Positions 43,005 to 52,856 of a stretch of DNA of 64,000 bases are shown here, piece by piece. The stretch is taken from the NCBI GenBank assembly GCA_049799955.1, contig JBARIW010000068.1, positions 30,012 through 94,011 on the forward strand. Reading direction: 5' to 3'. The stretch's first letter is position 1, and each line of letters starts with the position of its first letter. The notes under the pieces were generated by a model. That model saw nothing but the letters and a program-made list of their open reading frames with translations, ran no database searches and was not told the origin of the DNA. Both the position numbers and the translations under genes were made by a program. This DNA is from JBGTFE01 sp049799955 (lineage in GTDB: Bacteria; Acidobacteriota; Blastocatellia; Pyrinomonadales; Pyrinomonadaceae).

Positions 43005-43319
43005 TTAACGCCATACAAAATTGTGCGTCATTCCATACATCATTACGGACACAATTACACCGACATTAAGTATCAGCAATAGAATATTCAAAACTAATCC
43101 GAGCCAGGCTCGTTTAGTGAAAACGGCAATTAATCCGATAATAATGCCGATTGGAGCGGTAATAAGCGTCGGGTACACCCAAACAAATAAGATGTCGATA
43201 CTTTGAGTAATTAATGCAAGCGCCCCAAAAATAACAAAACAAGCGCCGATGAGTCCGGCAATGATTAAAGATATTATTCCTAAAACTGATTTTGATTTTT
43301 TGGCTGCTGAATTATTCAC
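43005..43319 (-). CDS. Small membrane protein (DUF4190-like)
   Basis: A 104-aa protein with three hydrophobic segments (LGIISLIIAGLIGACFVIFG; VWVYPTLITAPIGIIIGLIA; LGLVLNILLLILNVGVIV), the layout of DUF4190-type proteins. It starts inside the last codons of the upstream epimerase gene (8-nt overlap). Function unknown. Confidence 0.55.
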   Translation of the reverse strand: MNNSAAKKSKSVLGIISLIIAGLIGACFVIFGALALITQSIDILFVWVYPTLITAPIGIIIGLIAVFTKRAWLGLVLNILLLILNVGVIVSVMMYGMTHNFVWR

Positions 43320-44313
43320 TAATACTCAATATTTGAGCCTCCGGTTCCTTCGTTTTACGAGCTTCCTTAAACCAATCGGTGAATTTTTTTATGCCTGCTT
43401 CGATTTTCGTCTGCGGGTTGTAGTTCAAAAGTTCGCGGGCTTTGGAAATATCGGCGAACGTCTGCGGAACATCGCCGGGCTGGAGCGGTTTTCTGTCTAT
43501 AGACGCTTTTTTGCCGAGATTTTCTTCGATAAGAGCGATTAAATATTTTAATTCGACCGTCTGCGATTCGCCGAGATTGAAAACTTCGTGCATCGACTTG
43601 TCATAATCAATCGAAGCGCGAACGCCTTCGATAATATCGTCGATGTACGTGTAATCGCGTCTGGTCGTGCCGTCGCCGAAAAGCGGAATCGGTTTATCAG
43701 CCCAAATCAATTTAGAGAATTTGTGAATCGCCAAATCTGGACGCTGGCGCGCGCCGTAAACGGTGAAAAACCTGAGACAGACGGTGCGAATGTCGTAGAG
43801 ATGCGAGAATGTGTGGCACAAAAGCTCGCCCGCCGCTTTGGTCGCGGCATAAGGCGAAATCGGCTGGTGAATGCGGTCTTCTTCCGAGAAAGGAATCTTG
43901 CAGTTGATGCCGTAAACCGAGCTTGAAGAGCCGAAAACGAATTGTTTGATGTTAAACTGTCTGGCTAATTCGAGCAGGTTCAGAGTGCCGTTGATGTTCG
44001 TCTCGCTGTAAAGCTTCGGCTGGTCGAGCGAAGGACGAACCCCGGCGCGCGCCGCCAGGTGAACGATTGCGTCAAATCGGTTTTCTTCAAAAATTTCGCC
44101 TAAGAATTCGGCGTCGCGAATGTCGGCTTCGTAAAGCGAAAACTGCGGATTTTCAAGAAACGGCGCGACGTTTTCGCGCTTTATCTGCGGCGAGTAAAAG
44201 TCGTTAAAATCGTCAACTACGCTGACGTTCCAGATGCCTTCTTTGAGAAGTCGCTCAACAAGGTGCGAGGCGATAAATCCGGCTCCGCCGGTTACTAAAA
44301 TGTTTTTATTCAC
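43312..44313 (-). CDS. NAD-dependent nucleotide-sugar epimerase (UDP-glucuronate 4-epimerase-like)
   Basis: A 333-aa extended short-chain dehydrogenase. The N-terminal NAD site is GGAGFIASHLVERLL; the catalytic dyad region is SSSVYG then YAATK; and FFTVYGARQRPDLAIHKF is typical of UDP-glucuronate or UDP-GlcNAc(A) 4-epimerases of the LspL/WbpP group. It probably supplies a uronic-acid sugar for the same surface polysaccharide as the wbpA/wecB-like genes 7 kb away. Exact substrate uncertain. Confidence 0.85.
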   Translation of the reverse strand: MNKNILVTGGAGFIASHLVERLLKEGIWNVSVVDDFNDFYSPQIKRENVAPFLENPQFSLYEADIRDAEFLGEIFEENRFDAIVHLAARAGVRPSLDQPKLYSETNINGTLNLLELARQFNIKQFVFGSSSSVYGINCKIPFSEEDRIHQPISPYAATKAAGELLCHTFSHLYDIRTVCLRFFTVYGARQRPDLAIHKFSKLIWADKPIPLFGDGTTRRDYTYIDDIIEGVRASIDYDKSMHEVFNLGESQTVELKYLIALIEENLGKKASIDRKPLQPGDVPQTFADISKARELLNYNPQTKIEAGIKKFTDWFKEARKTKEPEAQILSISE

Positions 44314-44390
44314 GCGCTTAAATCGGGAAAGAATTAATAAAATGAAAACTTAAGAAAATTAACACGCTTTCTGCTCTCTTAGCAAAAATA

Positions 44391-45239
44391 CTAATTTAAA
44401 AATCTCTGCTTTGTATAGAACCGATGAATGATTTCTTCCAAAAAACCTTCGTATGAAAACGTCCGCAAATCATAATTCGGCTTCAGCTTATACATAATCG
44501 GCAGCGCGACGCGCCAAGCCATCCAGAGCCTTTGACGGTCGCTCAAATCCCAGCGGCGGCGCAGGAAACTTTCGACGACCTCGATTTCTTTTTCGCTCAG
44601 GAGATTCACGTCCGCCTGAAATTCGGTCTGTCTCTGCACGCGGCGAAAAGCGGCGTCGTTGACCGGATTGGAAAAAGTTTCGGCAAATGTCGGGGCTTCG
44701 TCCGCTCGCTCGCGGATGACGACCGTTCCGGCAAATATATCGCCGATGCGCTGGTCGCGGCTGCTCTGGAAAATCGAAACCAGCCCGATTGAATAAATCG
44801 GAACGGCAAATCCGGGAATCGCGTCGAAAATCCGCAAAAGATTGCGCGCGACCGCTTCCCAGAGCGTAATCGGGCGACCGTCTTCGCGGATAACACGCAG
44901 TTTCAAAAGACGTTTGCCCGGCGTCTGCCCGTTCCAGAGCCATTCGAAAAAGATAAAATAGCCGGAAAAAAGCAGGAAAACCACAATTATCAAAATAGCG
45001 AGCGTCCATTTCGGCATCTCGGAAATGGCAGACATCGAACCGTTTTCCTGCAAAGAATCTCCGACATTCGTGAGGCTCAGCATTCCCCACACGACGACAA
45101 AAATCGTGAAATATTGAATAAAATGGTCAATCGCAACCGCCAGAAAACGATTGCCGATTGACGCCAGCGCAAAGGCAAGCGGCACGCGCTCGGGCGTTTC
45201 GATGATTAAGGTTTCTTCGGTTTCTATAAGATGCGCCAT
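44391..45239 (-). CDS. RDD-family membrane protein
   Basis: A 282-aa protein with an RDD domain in the first 165 residues: RFLAVAIDHFIQYFTIF carrying the R...D pair, WNGQTPGKRLLKLRVI, and two or three transmembrane helices. A cytoplasmic helical C-terminal part (about 190-282) includes EKEIEVVESFLRRRWDLSDR. This longer form, which resembles spore-lysis or stage II M-associated RDD proteins, is common in bacteria next to a stage-II-M-like gene, not seen here. Transport of ions or solutes is suspected for RDD proteins. Confidence 0.8.
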   Translation of the reverse strand: MAHLIETEETLIIETPERVPLAFALASIGNRFLAVAIDHFIQYFTIFVVVWGMLSLTNVGDSLQENGSMSAISEMPKWTLAILIIVVFLLFSGYFIFFEWLWNGQTPGKRLLKLRVIREDGRPITLWEAVARNLLRIFDAIPGFAVPIYSIGLVSIFQSSRDQRIGDIFAGTVVIRERADEAPTFAETFSNPVNDAAFRRVQRQTEFQADVNLLSEKEIEVVESFLRRRWDLSDRQRLWMAWRVALPIMYKLKPNYDLRTFSYEGFLEEIIHRFYTKQRFLN

Positions 45240-45240
45240 T

Positions 45241-45366
45241 TTAATTCTTTTTTAAAACGATAATACGCTCATTTCCGTGTTCCGGCTGAGAATTGAAAGT
45301 TTGTTCAAACCGGATTAAATCGACCGCGCCTTTTTTGATAAATTCGATTCGTTCGTCTATTGTCAT
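45241..45366 (-). CDS. Possible 41-aa small protein upstream of the RDD gene
   Basis: An open frame from ATG 45366 to TAA 45241-45243, just before the RDD ATG at 45239. It reads MTIDERIEFIKKGAVDLI, then RFEQTFNSQPEHGN and ERIIVLKKN. The beginning resembles the N-terminus of bacterial tyrosyl-tRNA synthetases (IEFIKKG-x-VDLI), so it could be a remnant of such a gene rather than a functional leader. No strong Shine-Dalgarno. Confidence 0.35.
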   Translation of the reverse strand: MTIDERIEFIKKGAVDLIRFEQTFNSQPEHGNERIIVLKKN

Positions 45367-45442
45367 ACTCTTAACGTCAAATGGATATTTTGCACGAACG
45401 CGAAACGATTAACAATTTGGCGTCGAACGCATTAGAGCTTTT

Positions 45443-46285
45443 ATGAAAAATAATCTGAAGAAAACGAGCCTCGCATTTATCGGCTGCGGCGTGATGGCTG
45501 AATCAATCATCGCCGGACTTTTGCGAAAAAACCTGGTCGGCGCAGAGCAAATCGTCGCCAGCCATCCGCGTGCGGGCAGGCGCGAAGAACTGCGCGAAAA
45601 ATATAAAATCGAAGCTTTCGAGAAAAACACGGAAGCGGTCGAAAGGATTAAATCGAGCGAAAATTCAATCGTCGCTTTATGCGTCAAACCGCAGCGTTTG
45701 AAAGGCGTTTTGCAGGAACTCAAAGGCGTCGTCTCGCCCGAACAACTCGTCATTTCGATTATCGCGGGCGCGCGCATCGAAGCCATTGCCGAAGCTCTGG
45801 GAAATCAAAAAATCATCCGCGCGATGCCGAACACGCCTTCGCAAATCGGCGCGGGAATTACCGCATGGACTTGCACGGAAGAAATCAATAAAGCGGAACG
45901 CGAGCAGATAAAAGCGCTGCTGACCGCGCTCGGCAAAGAGATTCACGTCGAAACTGAAAATATGATTGATATGGCGACTTCGCTTTCGGCGACCGGACCG
46001 ACTTATATTTTTATGGTCATGGAAGCTTTAACGGACGCGGGCGTCCATCTCGGATTTTCGCGCGAAGTGTCGAAGGAACTCGTGCAGGAGACGATGCTCG
46101 GCGCGGTGCTTTTCGCGATGGAATCGCACAAACATCCGGCGGAGCTTCGCAATATGGTTACATCGCCCGGCGGAACGAGCGCCGAAGCGATTTATCAAAT
46201 GGAAAAAGGCGGCTTGCGAACCGTTTTGTCAAAAGCCGTTTATTCCGCTTATCAACGCGCCGTCGCGCTCGGCGAAAAGAAATAA
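45443..46285 (+). CDS. proC: Pyrroline-5-carboxylate reductase
   Basis: A 280-aa enzyme reducing pyrroline-5-carboxylate to proline with NAD(P)H. The N-terminal dinucleotide-binding site is FIGCGVMAESIIAGLL. The C-terminal family signature region includes SATGPTYIFMVMEALTDAGV, MVTSPGGTSAEAIYQME and LSKAVYSAYQRA. Normal length. Monocistronic. Confidence 0.95.
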   Translation: MKNNLKKTSLAFIGCGVMAESIIAGLLRKNLVGAEQIVASHPRAGRREELREKYKIEAFEKNTEAVERIKSSENSIVALCVKPQRLKGVLQELKGVVSPEQLVISIIAGARIEAIAEALGNQKIIRAMPNTPSQIGAGITAWTCTEEINKAEREQIKALLTALGKEIHVETENMIDMATSLSATGPTYIFMVMEALTDAGVHLGFSREVSKELVQETMLGAVLFAMESHKHPAELRNMVTSPGGTSAEAIYQMEKGGLRTVLSKAVYSAYQRAVALGEKK

Positions 46286-46608
46286 ACTTAAAGTCGCTGA
46301 AACAACAAAAATCAACCGTCGCGCGCATCCAAACGGAAAAGTGAATAAGTTCAATTATATAAAAGCTTCGTTATTGAAGACTTCGGGAATCCCGCTGGCA
46401 GTTTCCATTATTTGACGACAGCTAAAGTTTATTTATCCGCGAAAACATCCAAATTTACTTTAAAAGTTTTTACATTTTTTTAGATAAATTAAGGACTTTT
46501 GCAAAGCGGGCGGTTTATATTATTACCGGACAAATTTTATTAAGGAAAAATCAATTCGTTCAGGTCAAACTGCAATCGATTGATTTCAAAAAAGGAGAAG
46601 GCTGACTA
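46286..46608. other. Intergenic spacer before the PD40/FG-GAP gene
   Basis: About 320 bp without a gene. AT-rich in its second half, where a promoter is expected. The only clear signal is the AGGAG-type Shine-Dalgarno of the following gene. No repeat or strong hairpin seen. Confidence 0.4.
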
Positions 46609-49482
46609 ATGGATAAATATCGCTCAAATGTATCTTCGATTTTGCCCCGGATAAGTTTTATCGGATTGGTAATAATTTCGCTCACCGTTTTCTTCTTTTT
46701 GACCAAATCTGCCGAAATGCAGTCTTCTTCCGTTTCGTCGGATTCCGTTTTACCGGAACAAAATCTCGTGCTTGGCAAATTGGCTTTTACGACGGTAACC
46801 GGGACGTTTTCGGGACCGATACCCGGTATGGCTACTGCAAATGCGGACGGGACGGGCTATGCCGGGGTGGCGAGCTTTCCGCCGTCGCCGATTGATCCTG
46901 CGTGGTCGCCGGACGGGACAAAAATCGTTTATTCTGCCAACGGGGATATTTTAGTGATTAATGCCGACGGCACGAACCCGACGAATCTTACGAATACGTC
47001 GGGTATCAACGAGTTTAATCCGTCGTGGTCGATTACAGGCAAAATCATCTACGAGCGAAGCAGTCAGATTTGGATAATGAACGCCGACGGCTCAAATCAG
47101 ATGCAGTTTGCAGGGATTACGCAGCCTTCGCCGGCGGCTCCGGTTTGGTCGGCTGACGGCGGAAAAATCGCCTTCGCGAGCGGCGGCGAAATTTGGAAGA
47201 TAAACGCCGACGGCACAAACGAACAGCGCGTAACGACAAACGCGACGACGGACGCAGACCCGTCGTGGTCGCCCGACGGCGCAAAAATCGTTTTCGGGAA
47301 AGGCGGAAGCGGCATTGCCGTTGTGAACACCGACGGCACAAACGAATTGAATCTGACAAATGTTTCCGGCGACGTTAAACCGGCATGGTCGCCGGACGGC
47401 ACGACAATCGCGTTTGTTCGCGGCGCATCTCCAAGCGGAATTTATCTGATGGACGTGAATGGCGGAAATCAGGTGAGAGTTATCGCGAACACGTCGGGGA
47501 CATTTGGTGTGTCACACAATGACCCGGCGTGGCAGTCCGTCGCGCAGACGCCGAATACTTTCACGATTAGCGGGCGAATCACGCGCGCCAATGAGAGCCT
47601 GGGCGGCGTAACCGTCAATCTAATCGGCACGACAAACGCCGCAGCGACGACCGACGCGGCGGGAAATTACCAGTTTTCCGGTCTTGCGCCGGGCGGAAGC
47701 TATACAATTTCGCCGTCGTTTCTAAATCATTTCTTCACACCGCCAAACCGCAGTTTCAGTAATATCGACGGCAACAAAATCGCTGATTTCTCGGCATTGA
47801 GAGTTTGCGCCGGCTTCGTTTGCGCGCAAAACGGGAAGATTGCGTTCGTAAGTAATGGAGAGATTTTCACGATAAATTCCGACGGCACGAATCAGGCAAA
47901 CATTACAAATAATGCGGCAAGCGATTCGTCGCCGAATTATTCGCCTGATGGTTCAAATATCATTTTTTCCACCACCCGCGACGGCAACAGCGAAATTTAT
48001 CGAATGAACGCCGACGGCAGCAATCCGGTGCGTTTGACGAATAATACAGCCTCGGACACGTCGCCGTATTATTCGCTCGACGGCTCAACCATCGTTTTTG
48101 TCAGCGACCGCGACGGCAATAATGAAATTTATAAAATGAACGCTGACGGGTCAAATCAGGTTCGTCTGACTAATAACACGTCAAGCGATGCGCAACCCGC
48201 GTTTTCGCCTGACGGGCAGAAAATCGTTTTCGTAAACATTCCTCCGTTCCCTCTGGCAAGGAAGCTTTTTACGATAAACGCCGACGGCTCGAATCTGCTG
48301 TCATTTCCGGATTCCAACAGTCCTTTTGCTTTATATGAGCGTCCGTCTTATTCGCCCGACGGCTCTAAAATCATTTTTACATACACTTCGGACGCTCAAT
48401 CCCAACCCAGGCTTACCTGGACAATGAACTTGGACGGGACAAATCGCGCACAGTTTCCCGGCGGCGGCGGTCTTTCGGCGTCGTATTCGCCCGATGGGAC
48501 AAAGATTACATATAATTGTTGTACGTTTGACAACACCTATCGCCTTCGGACGGCAAATGTAACCGGCGGTTCAGAGCAAAGCTTAACGCCCAACGGGTTT
48601 CCGCCGAACTCGCCCGATTTACCCGACTGGCAGCCGCTTGCCGTAACGCGCCGCGGCGTGTTTGATTTTGACGGCGACGGGCGCTCGGACATTTCGGTTT
48701 TCCGGCAGACGGACAGAATCTGGTATCTGCTCCGCTCGCGTGCCGGTATCGCCGGTTACCAGTGGGGACTTTCTGACGATAAGCTCGCGCCAGCCGATTA
48801 TGACGGCGATTTGAAGACCGATATTGCCGTTTGGCGCAGTTCGGACGGAAACTTTTATGTCCTGAACAGCTTTGATAACACGGTGCGAATCGAAAGCTTC
48901 GGGCTGAAGGGCGACATTCCGACAGGCGGCGATTTTGACGGCGACGGCAAGGCGGATTTGGCAATTTATCGAGGCGGCGCGCAGGGCGTTTTTTATTATC
49001 GCGCGTCGATGGGCAATCCTTCGGGAAATATCACCGTAATTCCGTGGGGAATTACGGACGATAAGCCCGTGGCGGGCGATTACGACGGCGACGGTCGAAC
49101 GGACGCGGCAGTTTATCGCCCGTCGAGCGGCGTCTGGTATGTACGCAAAAGCTCCGACGGTCAAATGCTTGCAAACGCTTTCGGGCTGGCTGGCGACACG
49201 CTCGTTCCGGCTGATTACGATGCGGACGGCAAAACCGATTTGGCGGTTTATCGCGGCGGCGTCTGGTATATTTGGCGAAGCTCGCAAGGAATCACGATAT
49301 TTCAATACGGACTTTCAAGCGACACGCCCGCGCCCGCCGATTACGACGGCGACGGACGCGCTGATGCGGCGATTTACCGCGACGGCGCATGGTGGATTCT
49401 GAAAACGCAATCGGGCGCGACTGAAATCACGAATTTCGGCATTAGCGGCGACAAGCCGATTCCGGCGGCGTATGTCAGGTAA
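46609..49482 (+). CDS. Large exported TolB/PD40 beta-propeller and FG-GAP protein
   Basis: A 957-aa protein. An N-terminal membrane segment (FIGLVIISLTVFFFLTKSAE) is followed by PD40/TolB-type repeats (pattern WSPDGTKIVY...NADGTN, about 60-305), a carboxypeptidase-regulatory-like domain (TFTISGRITRANESLGGVTV, about 318-385), a second block of PD40 repeats (about 400-675), and seven or so FG-GAP/VCBS repeats (DFDGDGRSDISVFR type, about 680-957) with calcium-binding D-x-D-G-D-G loops. Such proteins are abundant in Blastocatellia and probably act at the cell surface in adhesion or polymer binding. No catalytic motif seen. Strong Shine-Dalgarno. Confidence 0.85.
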   Translation: MDKYRSNVSSILPRISFIGLVIISLTVFFFLTKSAEMQSSSVSSDSVLPEQNLVLGKLAFTTVTGTFSGPIPGMATANADGTGYAGVASFPPSPIDPAWSPDGTKIVYSANGDILVINADGTNPTNLTNTSGINEFNPSWSITGKIIYERSSQIWIMNADGSNQMQFAGITQPSPAAPVWSADGGKIAFASGGEIWKINADGTNEQRVTTNATTDADPSWSPDGAKIVFGKGGSGIAVVNTDGTNELNLTNVSGDVKPAWSPDGTTIAFVRGASPSGIYLMDVNGGNQVRVIANTSGTFGVSHNDPAWQSVAQTPNTFTISGRITRANESLGGVTVNLIGTTNAAATTDAAGNYQFSGLAPGGSYTISPSFLNHFFTPPNRSFSNIDGNKIADFSALRVCAGFVCAQNGKIAFVSNGEIFTINSDGTNQANITNNAASDSSPNYSPDGSNIIFSTTRDGNSEIYRMNADGSNPVRLTNNTASDTSPYYSLDGSTIVFVSDRDGNNEIYKMNADGSNQVRLTNNTSSDAQPAFSPDGQKIVFVNIPPFPLARKLFTINADGSNLLSFPDSNSPFALYERPSYSPDGSKIIFTYTSDAQSQPRLTWTMNLDGTNRAQFPGGGGLSASYSPDGTKITYNCCTFDNTYRLRTANVTGGSEQSLTPNGFPPNSPDLPDWQPLAVTRRGVFDFDGDGRSDISVFRQTDRIWYLLRSRAGIAGYQWGLSDDKLAPADYDGDLKTDIAVWRSSDGNFYVLNSFDNTVRIESFGLKGDIPTGGDFDGDGKADLAIYRGGAQGVFYYRASMGNPSGNITVIPWGITDDKPVAGDYDGDGRTDAAVYRPSSGVWYVRKSSDGQMLANAFGLAGDTLVPADYDADGKTDLAVYRGGVWYIWRSSQGITIFQYGLSSDTPAPADYDGDGRADAAIYRDGAWWILKTQSGATEITNFGISGDKPIPAAYVR

Positions 49483-49499
49483 GCGAAAATCGGGAAATT

Positions 49500-49985
49500 T
49501 TACAATTTTCGATACATTATCAGCGCGTTTGTCAGACCGTTTTCGGCATGTTGGAAAGCTTCGGGAATTTCGCCGATGATTTCAAAGCCTAATTTTTGCC
49601 ATAAACGAACGGCGACTTCGTTTGATTTCACGACGAAATTAAACTGCATGGCGCGATAGCCCGATTTGCGCGCTTCTTCGAGCGAAAATTCCGCCATCGT
49701 TCTGCCGACGCGCATCCCTTTGGCTTTCGAAGCGACCATATATCCGGCGTTGGCGACGTGCGAGCCTAAATCGGGCTGATTCGCTTTGATAAAAAATGTG
49801 CCGACGATTTTGTTTTCGGAAAGCGCGGCGTAAGTTTCTTTATCTTCGGCAAACCAGTAGGCAAGCATTTTTTCTTTCGGCGTGTCCGGGTAAAAAATAT
49901 ACGTATCGCCGCCGGAAATAATTTCTTTGATGATTTCCCAAATCTGCGCTTTGTCCGCTTCGACGGCTTTTCTAATTTCAAGCAT
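49500..49985 (-). CDS. GNAT-family N-acetyltransferase
   Basis: A protein of about 161 aa with the GNAT fold: EIRKAVEADKAQIWEIIKEI at the start, a strand NKIVGTFFIKAN, and the acetyl-CoA-binding turn around KGMRVGRTMAEFSLEEARKSG and NEVAVRLWQKLGFEIIGEIPEA. The ATG at 49985 is chosen over a GTG three codons upstream. It overlaps the end of the preceding gene by 8 nt, so the two form an operon. Substrate unknown. Confidence 0.85.
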   Translation of the reverse strand: MLEIRKAVEADKAQIWEIIKEIISGGDTYIFYPDTPKEKMLAYWFAEDKETYAALSENKIVGTFFIKANQPDLGSHVANAGYMVASKAKGMRVGRTMAEFSLEEARKSGYRAMQFNFVVKSNEVAVRLWQKLGFEIIGEIPEAFQHAENGLTNALIMYRKL

Positions 49986-50421
49986 TTCTATCACTTCTCT
50001 CTAAAGTAAACTTCCAAATCATTCTATCCTGCGCTTCGTCGAAAATATATTCTCCGCCGCTAACACGCCATAAACCGAGAAATTCCCAGCGTCCGACGGA
50101 TAATTTATTAAACAGCGGAACGGCGTGTTTTGACTCGATTGCATTAAGCATCGCGCGGTTAAATGAATCAAGCCGCTGGTCGCCGCGCCTGCCCGCGCCG
50201 GTGTAAAAAATCGTGTTGCGCGACGCGCCGTGAATGTCTGGGTAACAAGGATTTATCTTTCCGAAGTCCGTCAAAAGCGAGATGAGCCGACCGTTTCTCT
50301 GATAGATGCCGTTGCGGATTTTGTGAATTTCCGAAACTTCGTTCCACGAAAATATTTCACCAGCCAATAATGTTAAAAAATTTTGTTCATTTTCGCTTGT
50401 ATAAGGATTTTCGCTTGACAC
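49978..50421 (-). CDS. Small protein resembling the modified-DNA reader domain of McrA-type endonucleases
   Basis: A 147-aa protein starting with GTG. The core IHGASRNTIFYTGAGRRGDQ, then NRAMLNAIESKHAVPLFNKL and WEFLGLWRV, recalls the domain found in DUF3427/ScoMcrA-like proteins that reads modified DNA bases (GEGxxGDQ...N.aL..A...g.pV.lF). No nuclease motif is present, so it would be a stand-alone reader domain. Coupled to a GNAT gene by an 8-nt overlap. The similarity is recalled, not computed. Confidence 0.4.
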   Translation of the reverse strand: MSSENPYTSENEQNFLTLLAGEIFSWNEVSEIHKIRNGIYQRNGRLISLLTDFGKINPCYPDIHGASRNTIFYTGAGRRGDQRLDSFNRAMLNAIESKHAVPLFNKLSVGRWEFLGLWRVSGGEYIFDEAQDRMIWKFTLERSDRNA

Positions 50422-50632
50422 AATAAATTCAGATGATACAATTCTTTCACTTTCTAATTATTTCAAAAATAATTTTAACAGTTCTTTTCCTGTAATTCAG
50501 TTGGCGAAAATTTAATTTTCCACTTTAGAACGTATTTAGTTTTTTGCCCTATATTCGTATTTTTTATTATTCATACGGCTTGATATGTACTATCGGCAAA
50601 TTAAATTTTAGTCCCAAGGAGAATAAAAGAGC

Positions 50633-52780
50633 GTGAAAAAATTTCTAGGTATTTTAGCATTGGTTGTTCTGGCACTTTCGGCTGGCTTTATGCTGGTTGC
50701 GAACAAAGCCGGGGCAAGCAAGAACATTTTCGATAAAGGCACACAGGACGAGCTTGAACAGGCAAAACAGATAAGTCTCGGCATTTTGCGTGATAAAGCG
50801 GCACAGCGCGCCATCGGAAATGTGGACGAATTTCAGGTGCAGAAAGTCGAAATCGACGAGCTCAGAATGGCGCATACAAGAGTGCGTCAGAGCGTTGACG
50901 GAATTCCCGTCTGGGAAGGCGAGGCAATCGTTCACCTGAAAGCGGACGGCTCGCTTTCGACCATTACGGATGATTTGAAAGAATCAATCGCCGTTAACAC
51001 AAAGGCGAATTTCTCGGCTGACCAGGCTTTGGAAATCGCTACAGGTCTGTATAAAGGCGCGGTGAATCCGAGCGAGAAACCGCAAATCGATATGTGGATT
51101 TATCGCGGTGAAGACCGTGACCATCTGGCTTATCGCATCGTAATCCCGCGCATCGAAGGCACAGACAACCCGTCAGTTCCGGTCGATTTTATCGACGCGC
51201 AGACGGGCGAAAGAGTTTTCGGCTACGACAATCTGCAAACCGGAACCGGCTCATCGCTTTACAGCGGAACAGTTACAATCAATACAAGCTCGGTCGGCGC
51301 GACGTTCTATATGGAAGATTTAACCCGTAAACAGGGCACTTTCAATATGAACTCGACCGGCAACGAATCGACCGGCTCGGGCGGCACGCAGTCGCGCTAC
51401 ACCGACACGGACGACAACTGGAATACGACGATTCAGCGCGCGGGCGTTGACGCGCACTACGGCGCGGCGAAAACCTACGATTATTATCTGAACGTTCACG
51501 GACGCAACGGCATCGACGGTTCGGGCGGTCCCGGAACGACGACTGCGGCGGCAAACAGCGCGGTCAGTTTAATCACATCGCGTGTTCATTTCGGCAGCAG
51601 CGGTCATTACAACAACGCTTTCTGGTTCAATAATCAGATGAGCTATGGCGACGGCGACGGCTCGACGTTTACGCCTTTGACGACGATTGACATCTGCGGT
51701 CACGAAATGACGCACGGCGTTACCGAAAGAACGGCGAATCTGACCTATTCGAAAGAATCGGGCGCATTGAACGAGTCGTGGTCTGACGTGATGGGTTCGA
51801 TGGTCGAAGCATACGCGGACGGCGCGGTTTCGGCTGATACATGGAAAATCGGCGAAGACGCCTACACGCCGGGAACTTCGGGCGACGCGCTTCGCCGGAT
51901 GGATAATCCGAATGCCGTCGGCGACCCCGACCACTACACCCTGCGACTTTATCCGGGAGCCTGTACGCCTTCCAGCGCGAATGACCAGTGCGGCGTTCAC
52001 ACCAATTCGAGCATCACAAATCATGCTTATTATCTGATTTCGAACGGCGGCACAAACCGTGTCAGCGGCATCGCCGTTACCGGAATCGGCACGACCGACG
52101 CGGCGAGAATCTGGTATCGCGCTTTGACCGTCTATATGACTTCGGGAACGACGTTTTCAGGCGCGAGAACGGCGACCTTGAGCGCGGCAACCGACCTTTT
52201 CGGCTCAGCCAGCACGCAGTATAACGGCGTCGCTCAAGGCTGGTGCGCGATTGGCGTCGGCACTTGTCCGGGCGGAACACCGACCCCGACTCCGACGGCA
52301 ACTCCGGGCGGCTGTACGACCGAACTGTTTACCAACGGCGGTTTCGAAGGCAGCGCGTCTCCGTGGGTTGGCTCGGGAACAGGTTATTTCTACGTCAATC
52401 CGGGCAACTACCCGCACGGCGGAACGGGCTACATCTATTTCGGCGTGAACAACAGCGTTTCGGGACAATCGTACCAGACGGTTACGATTCCTTCGACCGC
52501 TTGCGGAAACTTCACGTTCTGGCTCAACACTACAACGAGTGAAACGACGACGACGACGCAATACGATAAATTGTTTGTCGAAGTCCGCAACACCTCGGGA
52601 ACACTGCTTTCGACTTTGGCGACATACAGCAACTTAAACAGCGGCACTGCCGGAGTTTATTCGCAGAAATCGCTGAGTCTTGCGGCTTACAAAGGTCAGA
52701 CGGTTCGCGTTCAATTCCGTTCAACAACGGACGTTTCGCTGCCGACAACCTTTAGAGTTGATGACGCTTCTTTGAAATAA
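50633..52780 (+). CDS. Secreted M4-family (thermolysin-like) metalloprotease
   Basis: A 715-aa protein with a signal peptide, an FTP/PepSY-type propeptide (about 40-190), and an M4 catalytic domain with H357-E-M-T-H361 and third zinc ligand E381 (GALNESWSDVMG). A short Pro-Thr linker (GTPTPTPTATPGG) leads to a C-terminal beta-sandwich of about 145 residues (ELFTNGGFEGSASPWVGSGT), probably a carbohydrate- or surface-binding module. It starts with GTG at 50633 after an AAGGAG. Likely an extracellular neutral protease processed by removal of the propeptide. Confidence 0.93.
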   Translation: MKKFLGILALVVLALSAGFMLVANKAGASKNIFDKGTQDELEQAKQISLGILRDKAAQRAIGNVDEFQVQKVEIDELRMAHTRVRQSVDGIPVWEGEAIVHLKADGSLSTITDDLKESIAVNTKANFSADQALEIATGLYKGAVNPSEKPQIDMWIYRGEDRDHLAYRIVIPRIEGTDNPSVPVDFIDAQTGERVFGYDNLQTGTGSSLYSGTVTINTSSVGATFYMEDLTRKQGTFNMNSTGNESTGSGGTQSRYTDTDDNWNTTIQRAGVDAHYGAAKTYDYYLNVHGRNGIDGSGGPGTTTAAANSAVSLITSRVHFGSSGHYNNAFWFNNQMSYGDGDGSTFTPLTTIDICGHEMTHGVTERTANLTYSKESGALNESWSDVMGSMVEAYADGAVSADTWKIGEDAYTPGTSGDALRRMDNPNAVGDPDHYTLRLYPGACTPSSANDQCGVHTNSSITNHAYYLISNGGTNRVSGIAVTGIGTTDAARIWYRALTVYMTSGTTFSGARTATLSAATDLFGSASTQYNGVAQGWCAIGVGTCPGGTPTPTPTATPGGCTTELFTNGGFEGSASPWVGSGTGYFYVNPGNYPHGGTGYIYFGVNNSVSGQSYQTVTIPSTACGNFTFWLNTTTSETTTTTQYDKLFVEVRNTSGTLLSTLATYSNLNSGTAGVYSQKSLSLAAYKGQTVRVQFRSTTDVSLPTTFRVDDASLK

Positions 52781-52856
52781 AAAGCTGATTCGGAATGCAA
52801 AAAGAAAGGAGCGGTGAAAATCGCTCCTTTTTTTTATTGCAGTTTTATCATTAATT